64,000 nucleotides of DNA from Niabella sp. (GTDB lineage: Bacteria; Bacteroidota; Bacteroidia; Chitinophagales; Chitinophagaceae): contig JAPUDO010000060.1 in the NCBI GenBank assembly GCA_027493055.1, forward strand, positions 1-64,000, written 5' to 3'. The number at the start of each line of letters is the position of its first letter. Position 1 is the first letter of the stretch. Shown piece by piece: positions 27,004-35,493 of this stretch. The position numbers were made by a program, and so were the translations under genes. The notes under the pieces were generated by a model that worked only from the letters and a program-made list of their open reading frames with translations, ran no database searches and was not told the DNA's origin.

Positions 27004-28242
27004 ATGAAGAATCCGGTAAATTTATTTTTAGCTGTTGCTTTCAATTTTATGGCTTTGGCGGCCATTTCACAGAACCGGCCGGAAATACCAGTGGCACATA
27101 CATCGCTGAATATTGACTTTATCAATAGAGAGCTGAAAGATGCTGTGTCACAGGTTAAAGTATTAGCAGCGCTATTACCTAAGGACGCTATGCCACGCAC
27201 TTTCGTGGGCGATACTTTGGTTACTTCTAATACTTCCTGGTGGACATCTGGTTTTTATCCCGGGTTATTATTATACCTGTATGATTTTTCAGGCGACTCC
27301 ACACTCTTTCATTTAGCCAGCAATAAAATGGCGATACTGGAAAAAGAAAAATACAATACCGGCACTCATGACCTGGGGTTCATGCTGTATTGTAGCTATG
27401 GAAATGCTTTAAGAATTACACATGACACTGCAAAGTATAAAAACATTCTGGTCACAGGTGCAGAATCGCTGGCCAGCCGGTATCGTCCTAAAGTAGGAGC
27501 GATCAGGTCGTGGAACATGCCTTCATTCCCGGTCATCATTGATAATATGATGAACCTTGAGCTTCTGCTTGTGGCATCAAGGCTTAGCGGTAACATAGAA
27601 TTATGGAATATAGCTGTGGCGCATGCGAATACCACGATGAAGAATCATTTCCGCCCCGATTACAGTTGTTATCATGTGGTAGACTATGATCCTGAAAACG
27701 GAAACATTATTGCTAAAAAAACGGCGCAGGGCGCTTATGATGAATCGGCATGGGCGCGCGGGCAGGCATGGGCTTTATATGGATATACAATGATGTACAG
27801 GGAAACAAGAAGCCGGACGTATCTTGATTTTGCAAAAAAGATTTCAGGATTTATTCTTGATCACCCTAACATGCCTGCCGATCTGATCCCTTACTGGGAT
27901 TTTGATACACCGCAACTGCCAGATAATCATCCGTTCGCACCGCATAAAAAAAGCAGGGATGCATCTGCTGCTGCAATAATAGCATCAGCATTAATAGAGC
28001 TAAGCACTTACACCAGGGGTGCAGAAAGCGATGCTTATCTTTCAAAAGCTGAAAAGATGTTAACCCATCTTGCTCAGTATCCCTATAAAGCAGCTATTGG
28101 AAGTAACGGCGGATTTATATTACAGCATAGCATGGGATCACTTCCCCGTAATGTAGAAGTAGATGTGCCGCTTACCTACGCTGATTATTATTACGTGGAA
28201 GCACTGATGAGATACAGACAATTACTACAGGATCGCAATTAA
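27004..28242 (+). CDS. GH88 unsaturated glucuronyl hydrolase (copy 1)
   Basis: A 412-residue (alpha/alpha)6 barrel enzyme that hydrates the 4,5-double bond of unsaturated uronic acids left by polysaccharide lyases and so releases them. The two catalytic aspartates are Asp123 in GTHDLGFM and Asp180 in IIDNMMNLELL. Other family marks are WWTSGFYPG, ESAWARGQAWALYGY and the C-terminal DVPLTYADYYYVEAL. Signal peptide residues 1-22 points to the periplasm. A second GH88 gene lies at 51788. Its presence means the glycan contains uronic acid and that a lyase works in the same pathway; the candidates are at 60039 and 61967. DUF1080 follows 11 bp downstream. Confidence 0.92.
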   Translation: MKNPVNLFLAVAFNFMALAAISQNRPEIPVAHTSLNIDFINRELKDAVSQVKVLAALLPKDAMPRTFVGDTLVTSNTSWWTSGFYPGLLLYLYDFSGDSTLFHLASNKMAILEKEKYNTGTHDLGFMLYCSYGNALRITHDTAKYKNILVTGAESLASRYRPKVGAIRSWNMPSFPVIIDNMMNLELLLVASRLSGNIELWNIAVAHANTTMKNHFRPDYSCYHVVDYDPENGNIIAKKTAQGAYDESAWARGQAWALYGYTMMYRETRSRTYLDFAKKISGFILDHPNMPADLIPYWDFDTPQLPDNHPFAPHKKSRDASAAAIIASALIELSTYTRGAESDAYLSKAEKMLTHLAQYPYKAAIGSNGGFILQHSMGSLPRNVEVDVPLTYADYYYVEALMRYRQLLQDRN

Positions 28243-28253
28243 ATATTATAGAC

Positions 28254-28994
28254 ATGAAATATTTCAGTCTTGTTTTTTTATGGGTTTGCTTTTTAGGAAC
28301 AGGGATAAGCGCTGTTGCCCAGTACACCATAAACGGCTACCAGGAGCTGTTTGATGGAGCTAGTCTAAAGGGGTGGAAAGGCGATACGGCTTTATGGTAT
28401 GTAAAAGATAGCGCAATAGTCGGAGAAATAAAGCCTGGAAAAGAATTGACGCGAAATTCATTCATTATCTGGCAGGGTGATAATTTGAAAGATTTTGAGC
28501 TTATTGCAGAATATAAAGTGTCAGAGAAGGGGAACAGTGGCTTTAATTATCGCAGTGAAGAAGTGCCTGAGCAGCCTTTTGCGATGCGGGGATACCAGGC
28601 TGATATTGATGGCGCAAAAAAATATACCGGGCAAAATTATGAAGAGCTGGGAAGAAAGATATTGGCGTTCCCCGGCCAGAAAGTACGGCTTCCGCCTGTA
28701 GAAGGCGCACTTTCTGATTTTGCAAAGAAGAATATATGGACGGCCAGCGAGCTGTTAAGTGAATCAGGAAACATAGATTCCCTTAAATCATTTATTAAAG
28801 ATAATGATTGGAACCAGCTGCGCATTGTGGCCAGGGGAAACAACCTGCAGCATTATATCAATGGTGTTTTAATGAGCGATGTAACAGATGATGATGTAAG
28901 AAACAGGAAGATGGAAGGGAAACTGGGATTTCAGGTGCATGTAGGGCCACCGATGACAATTGCTGTACGAAGCATCCGTTTAAAGCGATTGTAA
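28254..28994 (+). CDS. DUF1080 protein (3-keto-glycoside hydrolase-like)
   Basis: A 246-residue secreted jelly-roll protein of the DUF1080 (PF06439) type. Signal peptide residues 1-23; typical opening LFDGASLKGWKG, then SGFNYRSEE, MRGYQADIDG and YTGQNYEELGRKI, and the end GKLGFQVHVGPPMTIAVRSIRLK. Recently characterised relatives cleave 3-keto-glycosides (3-keto-disaccharide hydrolase); many others are unstudied. The normal partner, a Gfo/Idh/MocA or other oxidoreductase that makes the 3-keto group, is not in this window. It sits 11 bp after GH88 and is followed by a 121 bp gap with an inverted repeat. Confidence 0.85.
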   Translation: MKYFSLVFLWVCFLGTGISAVAQYTINGYQELFDGASLKGWKGDTALWYVKDSAIVGEIKPGKELTRNSFIIWQGDNLKDFELIAEYKVSEKGNSGFNYRSEEVPEQPFAMRGYQADIDGAKKYTGQNYEELGRKILAFPGQKVRLPPVEGALSDFAKKNIWTASELLSESGNIDSLKSFIKDNDWNQLRIVARGNNLQHYINGVLMSDVTDDDVRNRKMEGKLGFQVHVGPPMTIAVRSIRLKRL

Positions 28995-29042
28995 TGAAGA
29001 GCCTGTTTAAAATTTATCTGATAGTTTACTTAAGATGTTTGT

Positions 29043-29082
29043 GATAACACCAACATTGGCGGTCGCCGTTTCCGGTGTTATC
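29043..29082 (+). other. Inverted repeat between DUF1080 and GH3 genes
   Basis: GATAACACC at 29043-29051 pairs perfectly with GGTGTTATC at 29074-29082 (9 bp), and a small GGCG/CGCC hairpin sits in the loop. No T-run follows, so it is not a standard intrinsic terminator. It may be an mRNA-processing or regulatory hairpin that separates the GH3 gene from the genes upstream. Its role is unknown. Confidence 0.4.
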
Positions 29083-29115
29083 GCCCGCAACTACACTGAA
29101 TATAAAAATTTATAA

Positions 29116-31380
29116 ATGAAACTGAATATTATAAAAAGGGTTGCAGTTCTTCTGCTCAGTAATATATTTTTAAATCAACCAGCACAAGGGCAAACCGGGA
29201 ATCTTTATAAGAATGCATCTAAACCAATAGAACAAAGAATAGCAGACCTGCTTTCCAAAATGACATTGGAAGAAAAAACCGGGCAGATGAACCAATTGAA
29301 TTTTAGCCCCAATAACGCGGACCTGAAGCAGAAAATAAAACAAGGTCAGGCTGGCTCAATACTGAATGTAGTAGGAGCAAATGATGTAAATACGTTACAG
29401 CGAATTGCCCTCGAGGAAAGCCGTTTAGGAATACCATTGATTATTGGAAGAGATGTTATCCATGGATTTAAGACCATATTCCCGATTCCCCTGGGACAAG
29501 CTGCGTCCTTTGAACCGGAAATAGCAGAAAGCGGCGCCCGCATTGCTGCTACAGAAGCCCGTGAAAGCGGGGTTAACTGGACCTTCGCACCCATGCTGGA
29601 TATAAGCAGGGACGCCCGCTGGGGCAGGATAGCCGAAAGTCTTGGTGAAGACCCTTACCTGGCTGCTTCGTTGGGAGCGGCTATGGTAAAAGGTTTTCAG
29701 GGAGATGCTTTGTCTGGCAGCTATTCCATAGCTGCATGTTTGAAACATTTTTTTGGATATGGTGCTGCAGAAGGAGGACGGGATTATAACAGCACTAACA
29801 TTCCGGAACATTTATTGCGCAATGTGTACCTGGTGCCTTTTCAGAAATCAGTTGAAGCGGGCGCCGCAACAGTTATGACATCATTTAATGACAATGATGG
29901 AATACCGGCATCAGCTAATGATTTTATGTTAAAGCAGGTGCTGCGTAAAGAGTGGGGGTTTAAGGGCTTTGTAGTTTCAGACTGGGCATCGGTAGAAGAA
30001 ATGGTGGTACATGGGTTTGCTGCCGATAAGAAAGATGCCGCACGCTTATCAGCAAATGCCGGCCTTGATATGGAGATGGCCACTGGCCTCTACCTTCAAT
30101 ATTTGCCGGAGCTGGTGAAGGAAGGCAAAGTTCCTGTTTCTGTTATTGACGATGCTGTGAAAAATATCCTTCGTATAAAATTCAGTATGGGACTGTTTGA
30201 GCATCCTTACGCTGTATCTGCTGTACCCTCAACCATATATTCAAAAGAGCATTTGCAGGCAGCAAGGCATGCCGCAGTACGCTCGGCAGTGCTGCTTAAA
30301 AATGAGAAGCAGGTGCTGCCATTAAATAATAAAACGAAAATAGCTGTGATAGGCCCTATGGCAAACGCGCAACGCGATCAGTTAGGAACCTGGGTTTTTG
30401 ATGGAGAAAAAGAACATACGGTTACACCTTTAAAAGCCTTGCAAACGGAATATAATTACATACAATATGTGTACGAGCCCGGCTTGCGTTACAGTCGAGA
30501 TAAGGATACCAGTGCTTTTGGAAGCGCCGTAAATGCTGTAAAGCAGGCTGATGCGGCAGTGGTTTTTCTTGGCGAAGAAGCCATTCTTTCCGGGGAAGCA
30601 CATTCTTTATCCGATTTAAACCTGATAGGCAGGCAATCCCAGCTGTTAGCTGCGTTGAAAAGAGCCGGCAAACCTGTAGTATTAGTAATTATGGCAGGCC
30701 GTCCGTTAACAATACTAAGAGATTTACCGTATGCAGATGCAGTCCTTTATAGTTTTCATCCGGGGACTATGGGAGGTTCTGCTATTATGGACCTGCTGTT
30801 TGGAAAAGCCAGTCCCAGCGGGAAGCTTCCTGTTACCTTCGTAAAAGAAGTGGGACAAATACCCATGTATTATAACCACAATAATACCGGACGCCCTGCC
30901 CCTGCAGAAGTGACAACTATCGATCAGCTACCTTTGGAAGCAAAGCAAAGCTCTTTGGGTTATACTTCTTTTTACCTGGATTCCGGCAAAGACCCTTTAT
31001 TCCCTTTTGGGTATGGACTGTCTTATACAAGCTTTCAATACAGCGATTTAAAATTATCAGCACCGGCTATTAAGAAAGGAGAAAAGCTTACAATACAAGT
31101 CACGCTGAAAAATACAGGCAGGTACGATGGTGCTGAAGTGGTACAGCTTTATATCCAGGATAAAGTGGGATCTATAGTAAGGCCTGTTAAAGAGTTAAAG
31201 AGATTTCAAAAAGTGGAACTGAAAACAGGAGAAAGCAGGGTTTTGAAATTTGAGCTGACTTGTAATGATTTGGCCTTTTACGGAAAAGAGCTTAAGAAAA
31301 AATGCGAAGAAGGTTACTTTAACATATGGGTTGGAGGGAGCAGCGTGACAGGCTTGCAGGCCTCTTTCACACTTGAATAA
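29116..31380 (+). CDS. GH3 beta-glucosidase, periplasmic BglX-like (copy 2)
   Basis: A 754-residue secreted GH3 enzyme close in layout to the periplasmic beta-glucosidase BglX: signal peptide residues 1-25, IEQRIADLLSKMTLEEKTGQ, RDVIHGFKTIFPIPLGQAAS, DISRDARWGRIAESLGEDP, KHFFGYGAAEGGRDYN and the nucleophile Asp289 in VVSDWASV. The C-terminal fibronectin-III-like domain ends in YFNIWVGGSS. It cleaves terminal beta-linked glucose or xylose from oligosaccharides. It is the last gene before the 0.6 kb leader of the first SusC gene, so it probably closes the first transcriptional block. Confidence 0.92.
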   Translation: MKLNIIKRVAVLLLSNIFLNQPAQGQTGNLYKNASKPIEQRIADLLSKMTLEEKTGQMNQLNFSPNNADLKQKIKQGQAGSILNVVGANDVNTLQRIALEESRLGIPLIIGRDVIHGFKTIFPIPLGQAASFEPEIAESGARIAATEARESGVNWTFAPMLDISRDARWGRIAESLGEDPYLAASLGAAMVKGFQGDALSGSYSIAACLKHFFGYGAAEGGRDYNSTNIPEHLLRNVYLVPFQKSVEAGAATVMTSFNDNDGIPASANDFMLKQVLRKEWGFKGFVVSDWASVEEMVVHGFAADKKDAARLSANAGLDMEMATGLYLQYLPELVKEGKVPVSVIDDAVKNILRIKFSMGLFEHPYAVSAVPSTIYSKEHLQAARHAAVRSAVLLKNEKQVLPLNNKTKIAVIGPMANAQRDQLGTWVFDGEKEHTVTPLKALQTEYNYIQYVYEPGLRYSRDKDTSAFGSAVNAVKQADAAVVFLGEEAILSGEAHSLSDLNLIGRQSQLLAALKRAGKPVVLVIMAGRPLTILRDLPYADAVLYSFHPGTMGGSAIMDLLFGKASPSGKLPVTFVKEVGQIPMYYNHNNTGRPAPAEVTTIDQLPLEAKQSSLGYTSFYLDSGKDPLFPFGYGLSYTSFQYSDLKLSAPAIKKGEKLTIQVTLKNTGRYDGAEVVQLYIQDKVGSIVRPVKELKRFQKVELKTGESRVLKFELTCNDLAFYGKELKKKCEEGYFNIWVGGSSVTGLQASFTLE

Positions 31381-31655
31381 GAGGGTTTGTCAAAGAACGC
31401 CTGATGTTATATTATTACGTTACAACTTTAGAAGGATTCCGGGATACAGATTTGTGGGCAGCCTGTAAATTGACGCCCGGCGATTGCCGCTTTTATTTTA
31501 ATTTCAAAAAAGGTTGTTTGCGTTTGGGGGTTTCAAAAAAAAAAAAGGACTATATAGTTATAGGAGTGCTGTCAATATGAAATATAATTTGTTTTCAGAA
31601 CTATTGCTCAAAAAATCCAGTGAAGACTAACTGTTAAGACAAGGTAAGTTTATAA

Positions 31656-31663
31656 TAGTTTTG
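31656..31663 (+). promoter_or_regulatory. Candidate Bacteroidota -7 promoter element
   Basis: TAGTTTTG matches the TAnnTTTG -7 consensus of the Bacteroidota primary sigma factor exactly. The -33 position holds only a degenerate TGTTA at about 31632-31636 instead of TTTG. If used, transcription would begin around 31670 and give a leader of about 300 bases before the SusC start at 31973, with the hairpin at 31680-31705 at its 5' end. Confidence 0.4.
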
Positions 31664-31679
31664 TTTTTAAGGTGCATCG

Positions 31680-31705
31680 ATGACAACATGTTCTCCTGTT
31701 GTCAT
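31680..31705 (+). other. Perfect 9 bp hairpin in the SusC leader
   Basis: ATGACAACA at 31680-31688 and TGTTGTCAT at 31697-31705 are perfect complements with an 8 nt loop. It is not followed by a T-run. It lies shortly downstream of the candidate promoter, so it may be an operator or a 5'-end stabilising hairpin. Confidence 0.4.
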
Positions 31706-31972
31706 AGATGGCAGGTCAATGAACCTGTTTTTAATGTTCAGGGAATGAAGGTGCGGGCCTATAGACGGTTGGCCTTGAAATTGGCTACAGGAGGGGATTG
31801 AGTATAAATAAAATAACGATTGTTTTAACCTTAAAGTGATTGCTATATGAACATAATTACATAATACCATTTTACACAAAAAAGGAGAATGCGACCAACA
31901 TTCCCCCTAAAGCTTTTAAACAAAAGTAACGTTTGCGACAACATTTTTTTATTCAAAAACCAATGTAAAGTT

Positions 31973-34900
31973 ATGCAAAAAAATAGCAACTCTTTTGCCA
32001 TTCTTTTTGGCAAAGGAGCTTTCAAATACCTGCTCATGACGAAACTTGCTATTATTTTAAGTTTGATCTTTTCGTTCCCCGCCCTTGCAGATAGTATTTC
32101 GGCACAAACTGTTAGTTTAAATCTTAAGAATGTTTCCATTGAAACTGCTATTAAGACTATAGAGACACAAGGTGTTTACAGGTTTGTGTACAAAACAGAG
32201 ACACTTCCCAAAGACAGATCAGTAACCCTTTTTGTAGAGAATGCCACCCTTAATCATGTAATGGAGAAAATTCTTCATAAAACATCATTATCGTATGAAA
32301 TAATTAATGGCCAGCTGGTAGTAATAGTGGCTCCGGATGCGGCTCAAAGGAGCGTAGCACAGATTATTTCAGGGAGGGTTACGGATGCAGATGGCAAACC
32401 GCTGGCTGGCGTAAACATTTCTGAAAAAGATACAAAGAACGGCACTGTGAGCGCAGCAGACGGGAGTTTCTCTCTGAATGTACATTCTTCAAAAGCAATA
32501 CTGGTTTTTTCTTTTGTAGGATATGAAACCCGGGAAATGCAGGTGCCTGACAAATCTTTTATCAGCCTGGTGCTGAAAGAAAATGTTCAGAATATGGAAG
32601 ACGTGATAGTGGTGGGATATGGCCAGCAAAAAAAAGCCAGTGTGGTGGGTTCCATTGTGCAGGTAACCGGGCAGGACCTGGAACGTACAGGAGGTTTAAC
32701 CAATCTGGGCCTTGCACTTACAGGACAGCTTCCCGGTGTTACTGTGGTACAAAGCAGCGGAGAGCCAGGCAGGGAAGATCCCCGGATCTATATACGCAGT
32801 ATGGGAACATGGAACAACTCACAGCCCCTCATTTTGGTAGATGGTGTGGAAAGAAAAATGGGTGATATTGATATGAGTGAAGTAGAAAGTGTTTCTGTGC
32901 TGAAAGATGCGTCTGCCACCTCTGTATTTGGTGTGAAAGGGGCCCAGGGCGTTATACTCATCACTACCAAGCGGGGTAAAATAGGAAGACCTGTTATTAC
33001 GTTCGATGCGAATACAACCACTAAAACAATATCGAGGGTGGCTAAAAAGCTCAATTCCTATGATCAGTATGATTTCCGTAACCAGGCAATAGAATACCAG
33101 CTCAACAGGGCAGGTACCCAGGATTGGGATACTTATTTGCCCTACCGGATGCTTCAGTATTATAAGCAGCCGCAGGCTAATGGGCTGCAATACCTCTTCC
33201 CTGATGTAGACTGGGAAAAAGAGCTGCTAAAACAACTCCCCATGTCGTATCGTGCCAATGTAAACGTATCGGGGGGTACGGACTTTGCCAAATATTTCGG
33301 CTCCGTGGCCTTTACTTTTGATGATGATATGATCAAAACAGATGCCGACCCTATGGATCGTGGATATAAAGCACAGAACTCGTATGAACGGCTCAATTTT
33401 CGCACTAACTTAGACCTTAACATAACTAAAACCACCGTATTCTCTACCAATCTTGCGGGATATATCGGTAATAAAAGAAATGCCTCAGGGCTTGGCTCTT
33501 CCGATGAGAAAATATTTGGGGCGTTTGCAGGTTTTTCTCCAGATATGTACCCCTTGCTGAACTATGACGGGTCTTATGGTTATAACCCCCAGCTAACAAA
33601 TAATCCCAACCCTTTTGCAAGGGCTAACAGCAATGGGGTACGGTCAAACAGGGAAACCAGTATTTCAACAGATTTCAGGTTAACCCAAAAGCTCGATTTT
33701 ATCACCAAAGGATTATCGGCCGGTCTGCTTTTCTCTTATGATAATATTTTTCGTACTACAAGTGATATAAATGATGGCAACCAGTCACGGTCCTTATATA
33801 TTGATCCTGCCGCTATAGATATCCTGTACTCAGTGAATGGGAGCTACATCGATGAAAACGGTCACTTTTATGTAAAGGATGGATACCGGTTAGAGGATTA
33901 TATGCAGGGATATATCTTTAACCAGGCATCTGATCATGACTATGACTGGTCCAAAGGAGCGCCTACATATACTGCGGAGTCAAGTAGCGGAGCTGTATTC
34001 AGGAAAGTATTTTACCAGGCACAGGTCAATTACAGCCGCACGTTTAAGCGGCATGAGGTAGGCGGGCTTGCTCTGTTCAACAGGGAGATATTTGCCGAGG
34101 GTAATATGTTCCCCAGATACCGTGAAGACTGGGTGGGGCGTGTTACCTATGGCTATGACCGGCGCTATCTTTTTGAGTCCAATTTTGCTTACAATGGTTC
34201 CGAAAAATTCTCCTCGAAGTACCGTTTTGGATTTTTTCCTTCAGTAGCAGTGGGATGGGTAGTAACACAGGAGAAGTTTATGCAGGAGGTTAAATGGCTG
34301 AATAAGCTGAAACTGCGTTATTCCCTTGGCAAGATTGGTAACGATGAATTTACTTCGCCCCGTTGGGCCTATCAAACCAATTGGGCGCAAGGTTCGGATA
34401 GAACCAACTTCGGCTATCTGAATCGTGCTACCAGCCCGTATGTTCAATACTATGAATCGGTAGTAGGAAACCCCAACCTGAGATGGGAAACCGCACAAAA
34501 GCAAAACCTGGGGATCGAGATCACGGCTTTCAAAAACAGGATCGACGTGAACTTAGACCTGTTCTCAGAACACCGTACTGATATCTTTATGAATGCCGGC
34601 CGAAGGACCATTTCAAGCTATTTCGGTCAAAGCGCAGTATCGGCCAACCTGGGCGAAACCAAAGGAAAGGGGTATGAGCTGGAAGCGACCTTCAGGAATA
34701 AATTTGGCCGGTATCTCAATACTTTTCTTACGCTTACACATACCGGTGCGTTTGACAAAATTATATATATGGAAGACGCGCCACTTTTGCCCGGCTACCA
34801 GAAAAATGCCGGGTACCAGATCAACCAGGTGGTAACACAGATTGGAGCTGGTTATATCAATAACTGGGACGATGTATATTCGGCTACCGGTTTTTCCACA

Positions 34901-35476
34901 GGCAATACCGAGCGTATGCCGGGAGAATACCGTATCCTCGATTTTAATGGGGATGGCGTTATTGATGCCAGCGATGCTGCTCCCTATTCTTATCCCAGAG
35001 ATCGCCCGCAGCATACTTACGGGTTCATTCTTGGCAGTGAATATAAAGGGTTCAACGTTCGGGTGCAGTTTTATGGCGTATATAATGTTAGCGGGCAATA
35101 TGCGTCTGGGGTATATCCTTTTGGTAATCTCTCCCATACAGGCCCGGTGCTGGCGGAGTTTGCAGATAATTCATGGACCCCCGGTAACACCAATGCTAAA
35201 TACAGGTCGATGGTTGTATTCCTCCCGGGAGCACAATCTCTTGGTACCTATGGTTATGAAGACGGATCGTACCTGCGCCTGAAAACGGCTGAGGTGGGAT
35301 ATGCGTTAAATAAATCCAGCCTGAAGTTTTTGGGTGTCAATTCCCTTCGCTTTTTCCTTAACGGCAATAACCTGTTTCTATGGAGCAAAATGATCAATGA
35401 CAGGGAAGGCGCTTCTGCTGTTGCCAGTTATCCCCTTGTAAGGCGCTTCAACTTTGGGGTAAGCGTTAAGTTTTAA
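31973..35476 (+). CDS. susC-like: SusC-like TonB-dependent receptor with STN domain (pair 1)
   Basis: An outer-membrane oligosaccharide importer of 1167 residues from the ATG at 31973. Order: leader and signal peptide (1-44), secretin/TonB short N-terminal (STN) domain (about 48-118), carboxypeptidase-regulatory-like domain (about 131-200), TonB-box-like MEDVIVVGYG (208-217), plug with VKGAQGVILITTKRG, then the 22-strand barrel to the terminal Phe. The frame is also open back to 31889, but the ATGCAAAAAA start matches that of the third SusC gene. STN domains normally contact a FecR anti-sigma factor; none is adjacent, so it may share the one at 44456. SusD follows 17 bp downstream. Confidence 0.93.
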   Translation: MQKNSNSFAILFGKGAFKYLLMTKLAIILSLIFSFPALADSISAQTVSLNLKNVSIETAIKTIETQGVYRFVYKTETLPKDRSVTLFVENATLNHVMEKILHKTSLSYEIINGQLVVIVAPDAAQRSVAQIISGRVTDADGKPLAGVNISEKDTKNGTVSAADGSFSLNVHSSKAILVFSFVGYETREMQVPDKSFISLVLKENVQNMEDVIVVGYGQQKKASVVGSIVQVTGQDLERTGGLTNLGLALTGQLPGVTVVQSSGEPGREDPRIYIRSMGTWNNSQPLILVDGVERKMGDIDMSEVESVSVLKDASATSVFGVKGAQGVILITTKRGKIGRPVITFDANTTTKTISRVAKKLNSYDQYDFRNQAIEYQLNRAGTQDWDTYLPYRMLQYYKQPQANGLQYLFPDVDWEKELLKQLPMSYRANVNVSGGTDFAKYFGSVAFTFDDDMIKTDADPMDRGYKAQNSYERLNFRTNLDLNITKTTVFSTNLAGYIGNKRNASGLGSSDEKIFGAFAGFSPDMYPLLNYDGSYGYNPQLTNNPNPFARANSNGVRSNRETSISTDFRLTQKLDFITKGLSAGLLFSYDNIFRTTSDINDGNQSRSLYIDPAAIDILYSVNGSYIDENGHFYVKDGYRLEDYMQGYIFNQASDHDYDWSKGAPTYTAESSSGAVFRKVFYQAQVNYSRTFKRHEVGGLALFNREIFAEGNMFPRYREDWVGRVTYGYDRRYLFESNFAYNGSEKFSSKYRFGFFPSVAVGWVVTQEKFMQEVKWLNKLKLRYSLGKIGNDEFTSPRWAYQTNWAQGSDRTNFGYLNRATSPYVQYYESVVGNPNLRWETAQKQNLGIEITAFKNRIDVNLDLFSEHRTDIFMNAGRRTISSYFGQSAVSANLGETKGKGYELEATFRNKFGRYLNTFLTLTHTGAFDKIIYMEDAPLLPGYQKNAGYQINQVVTQIGAGYINNWDDVYSATGFSTGNTERMPGEYRILDFNGDGVIDASDAAPYSYPRDRPQHTYGFILGSEYKGFNVRVQFYGVYNVSGQYASGVYPFGNLSHTGPVLAEFADNSWTPGNTNAKYRSMVVFLPGAQSLGTYGYEDGSYLRLKTAEVGYALNKSSLKFLGVNSLRFFLNGNNLFLWSKMINDREGASAVASYPLVRRFNFGVSVKF

Positions 35477-35493
35477 TCGTAAAAAATCAGATA

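Larger units (their letters stand above)
31381..31972 (+). other. 592 bp intergenic leader before the first SusC gene
   Basis: No convincing gene lies here. It holds a weak terminator-like element at 31478-31489 (CGGC, GATT, GCCG followed by a T-rich stretch), a run of twelve A at 31535-31546, a TAnnTTTG promoter match at 31656-31663, a 9 bp hairpin at 31680-31705 and an A/T-rich segment just before the SusC start that resembles the leader of the third SusC gene. The frame open from 31889 into SusC is treated as untranslated because the signal-peptide context favours the start at 31973. Confidence 0.6.

Noticed and set aside
31667-31879. Minus-strand open frame of 70 codons in the SusC leader
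   Set aside because: Short, no recognisable domain, and it covers the hairpin and candidate promoter; better explained as leader sequence.
31889-31972. 28 extra N-terminal residues for the first SusC
   Set aside because: The frame is open, but the ATG at 31973 shares its context with the third SusC gene, and the extra residues do not look like part of a signal peptide.
34613-35137. Minus-strand open frame of 174 codons
   Set aside because: Antisense to the barrel region of the first SusC gene, which is clearly coding on the plus strand.
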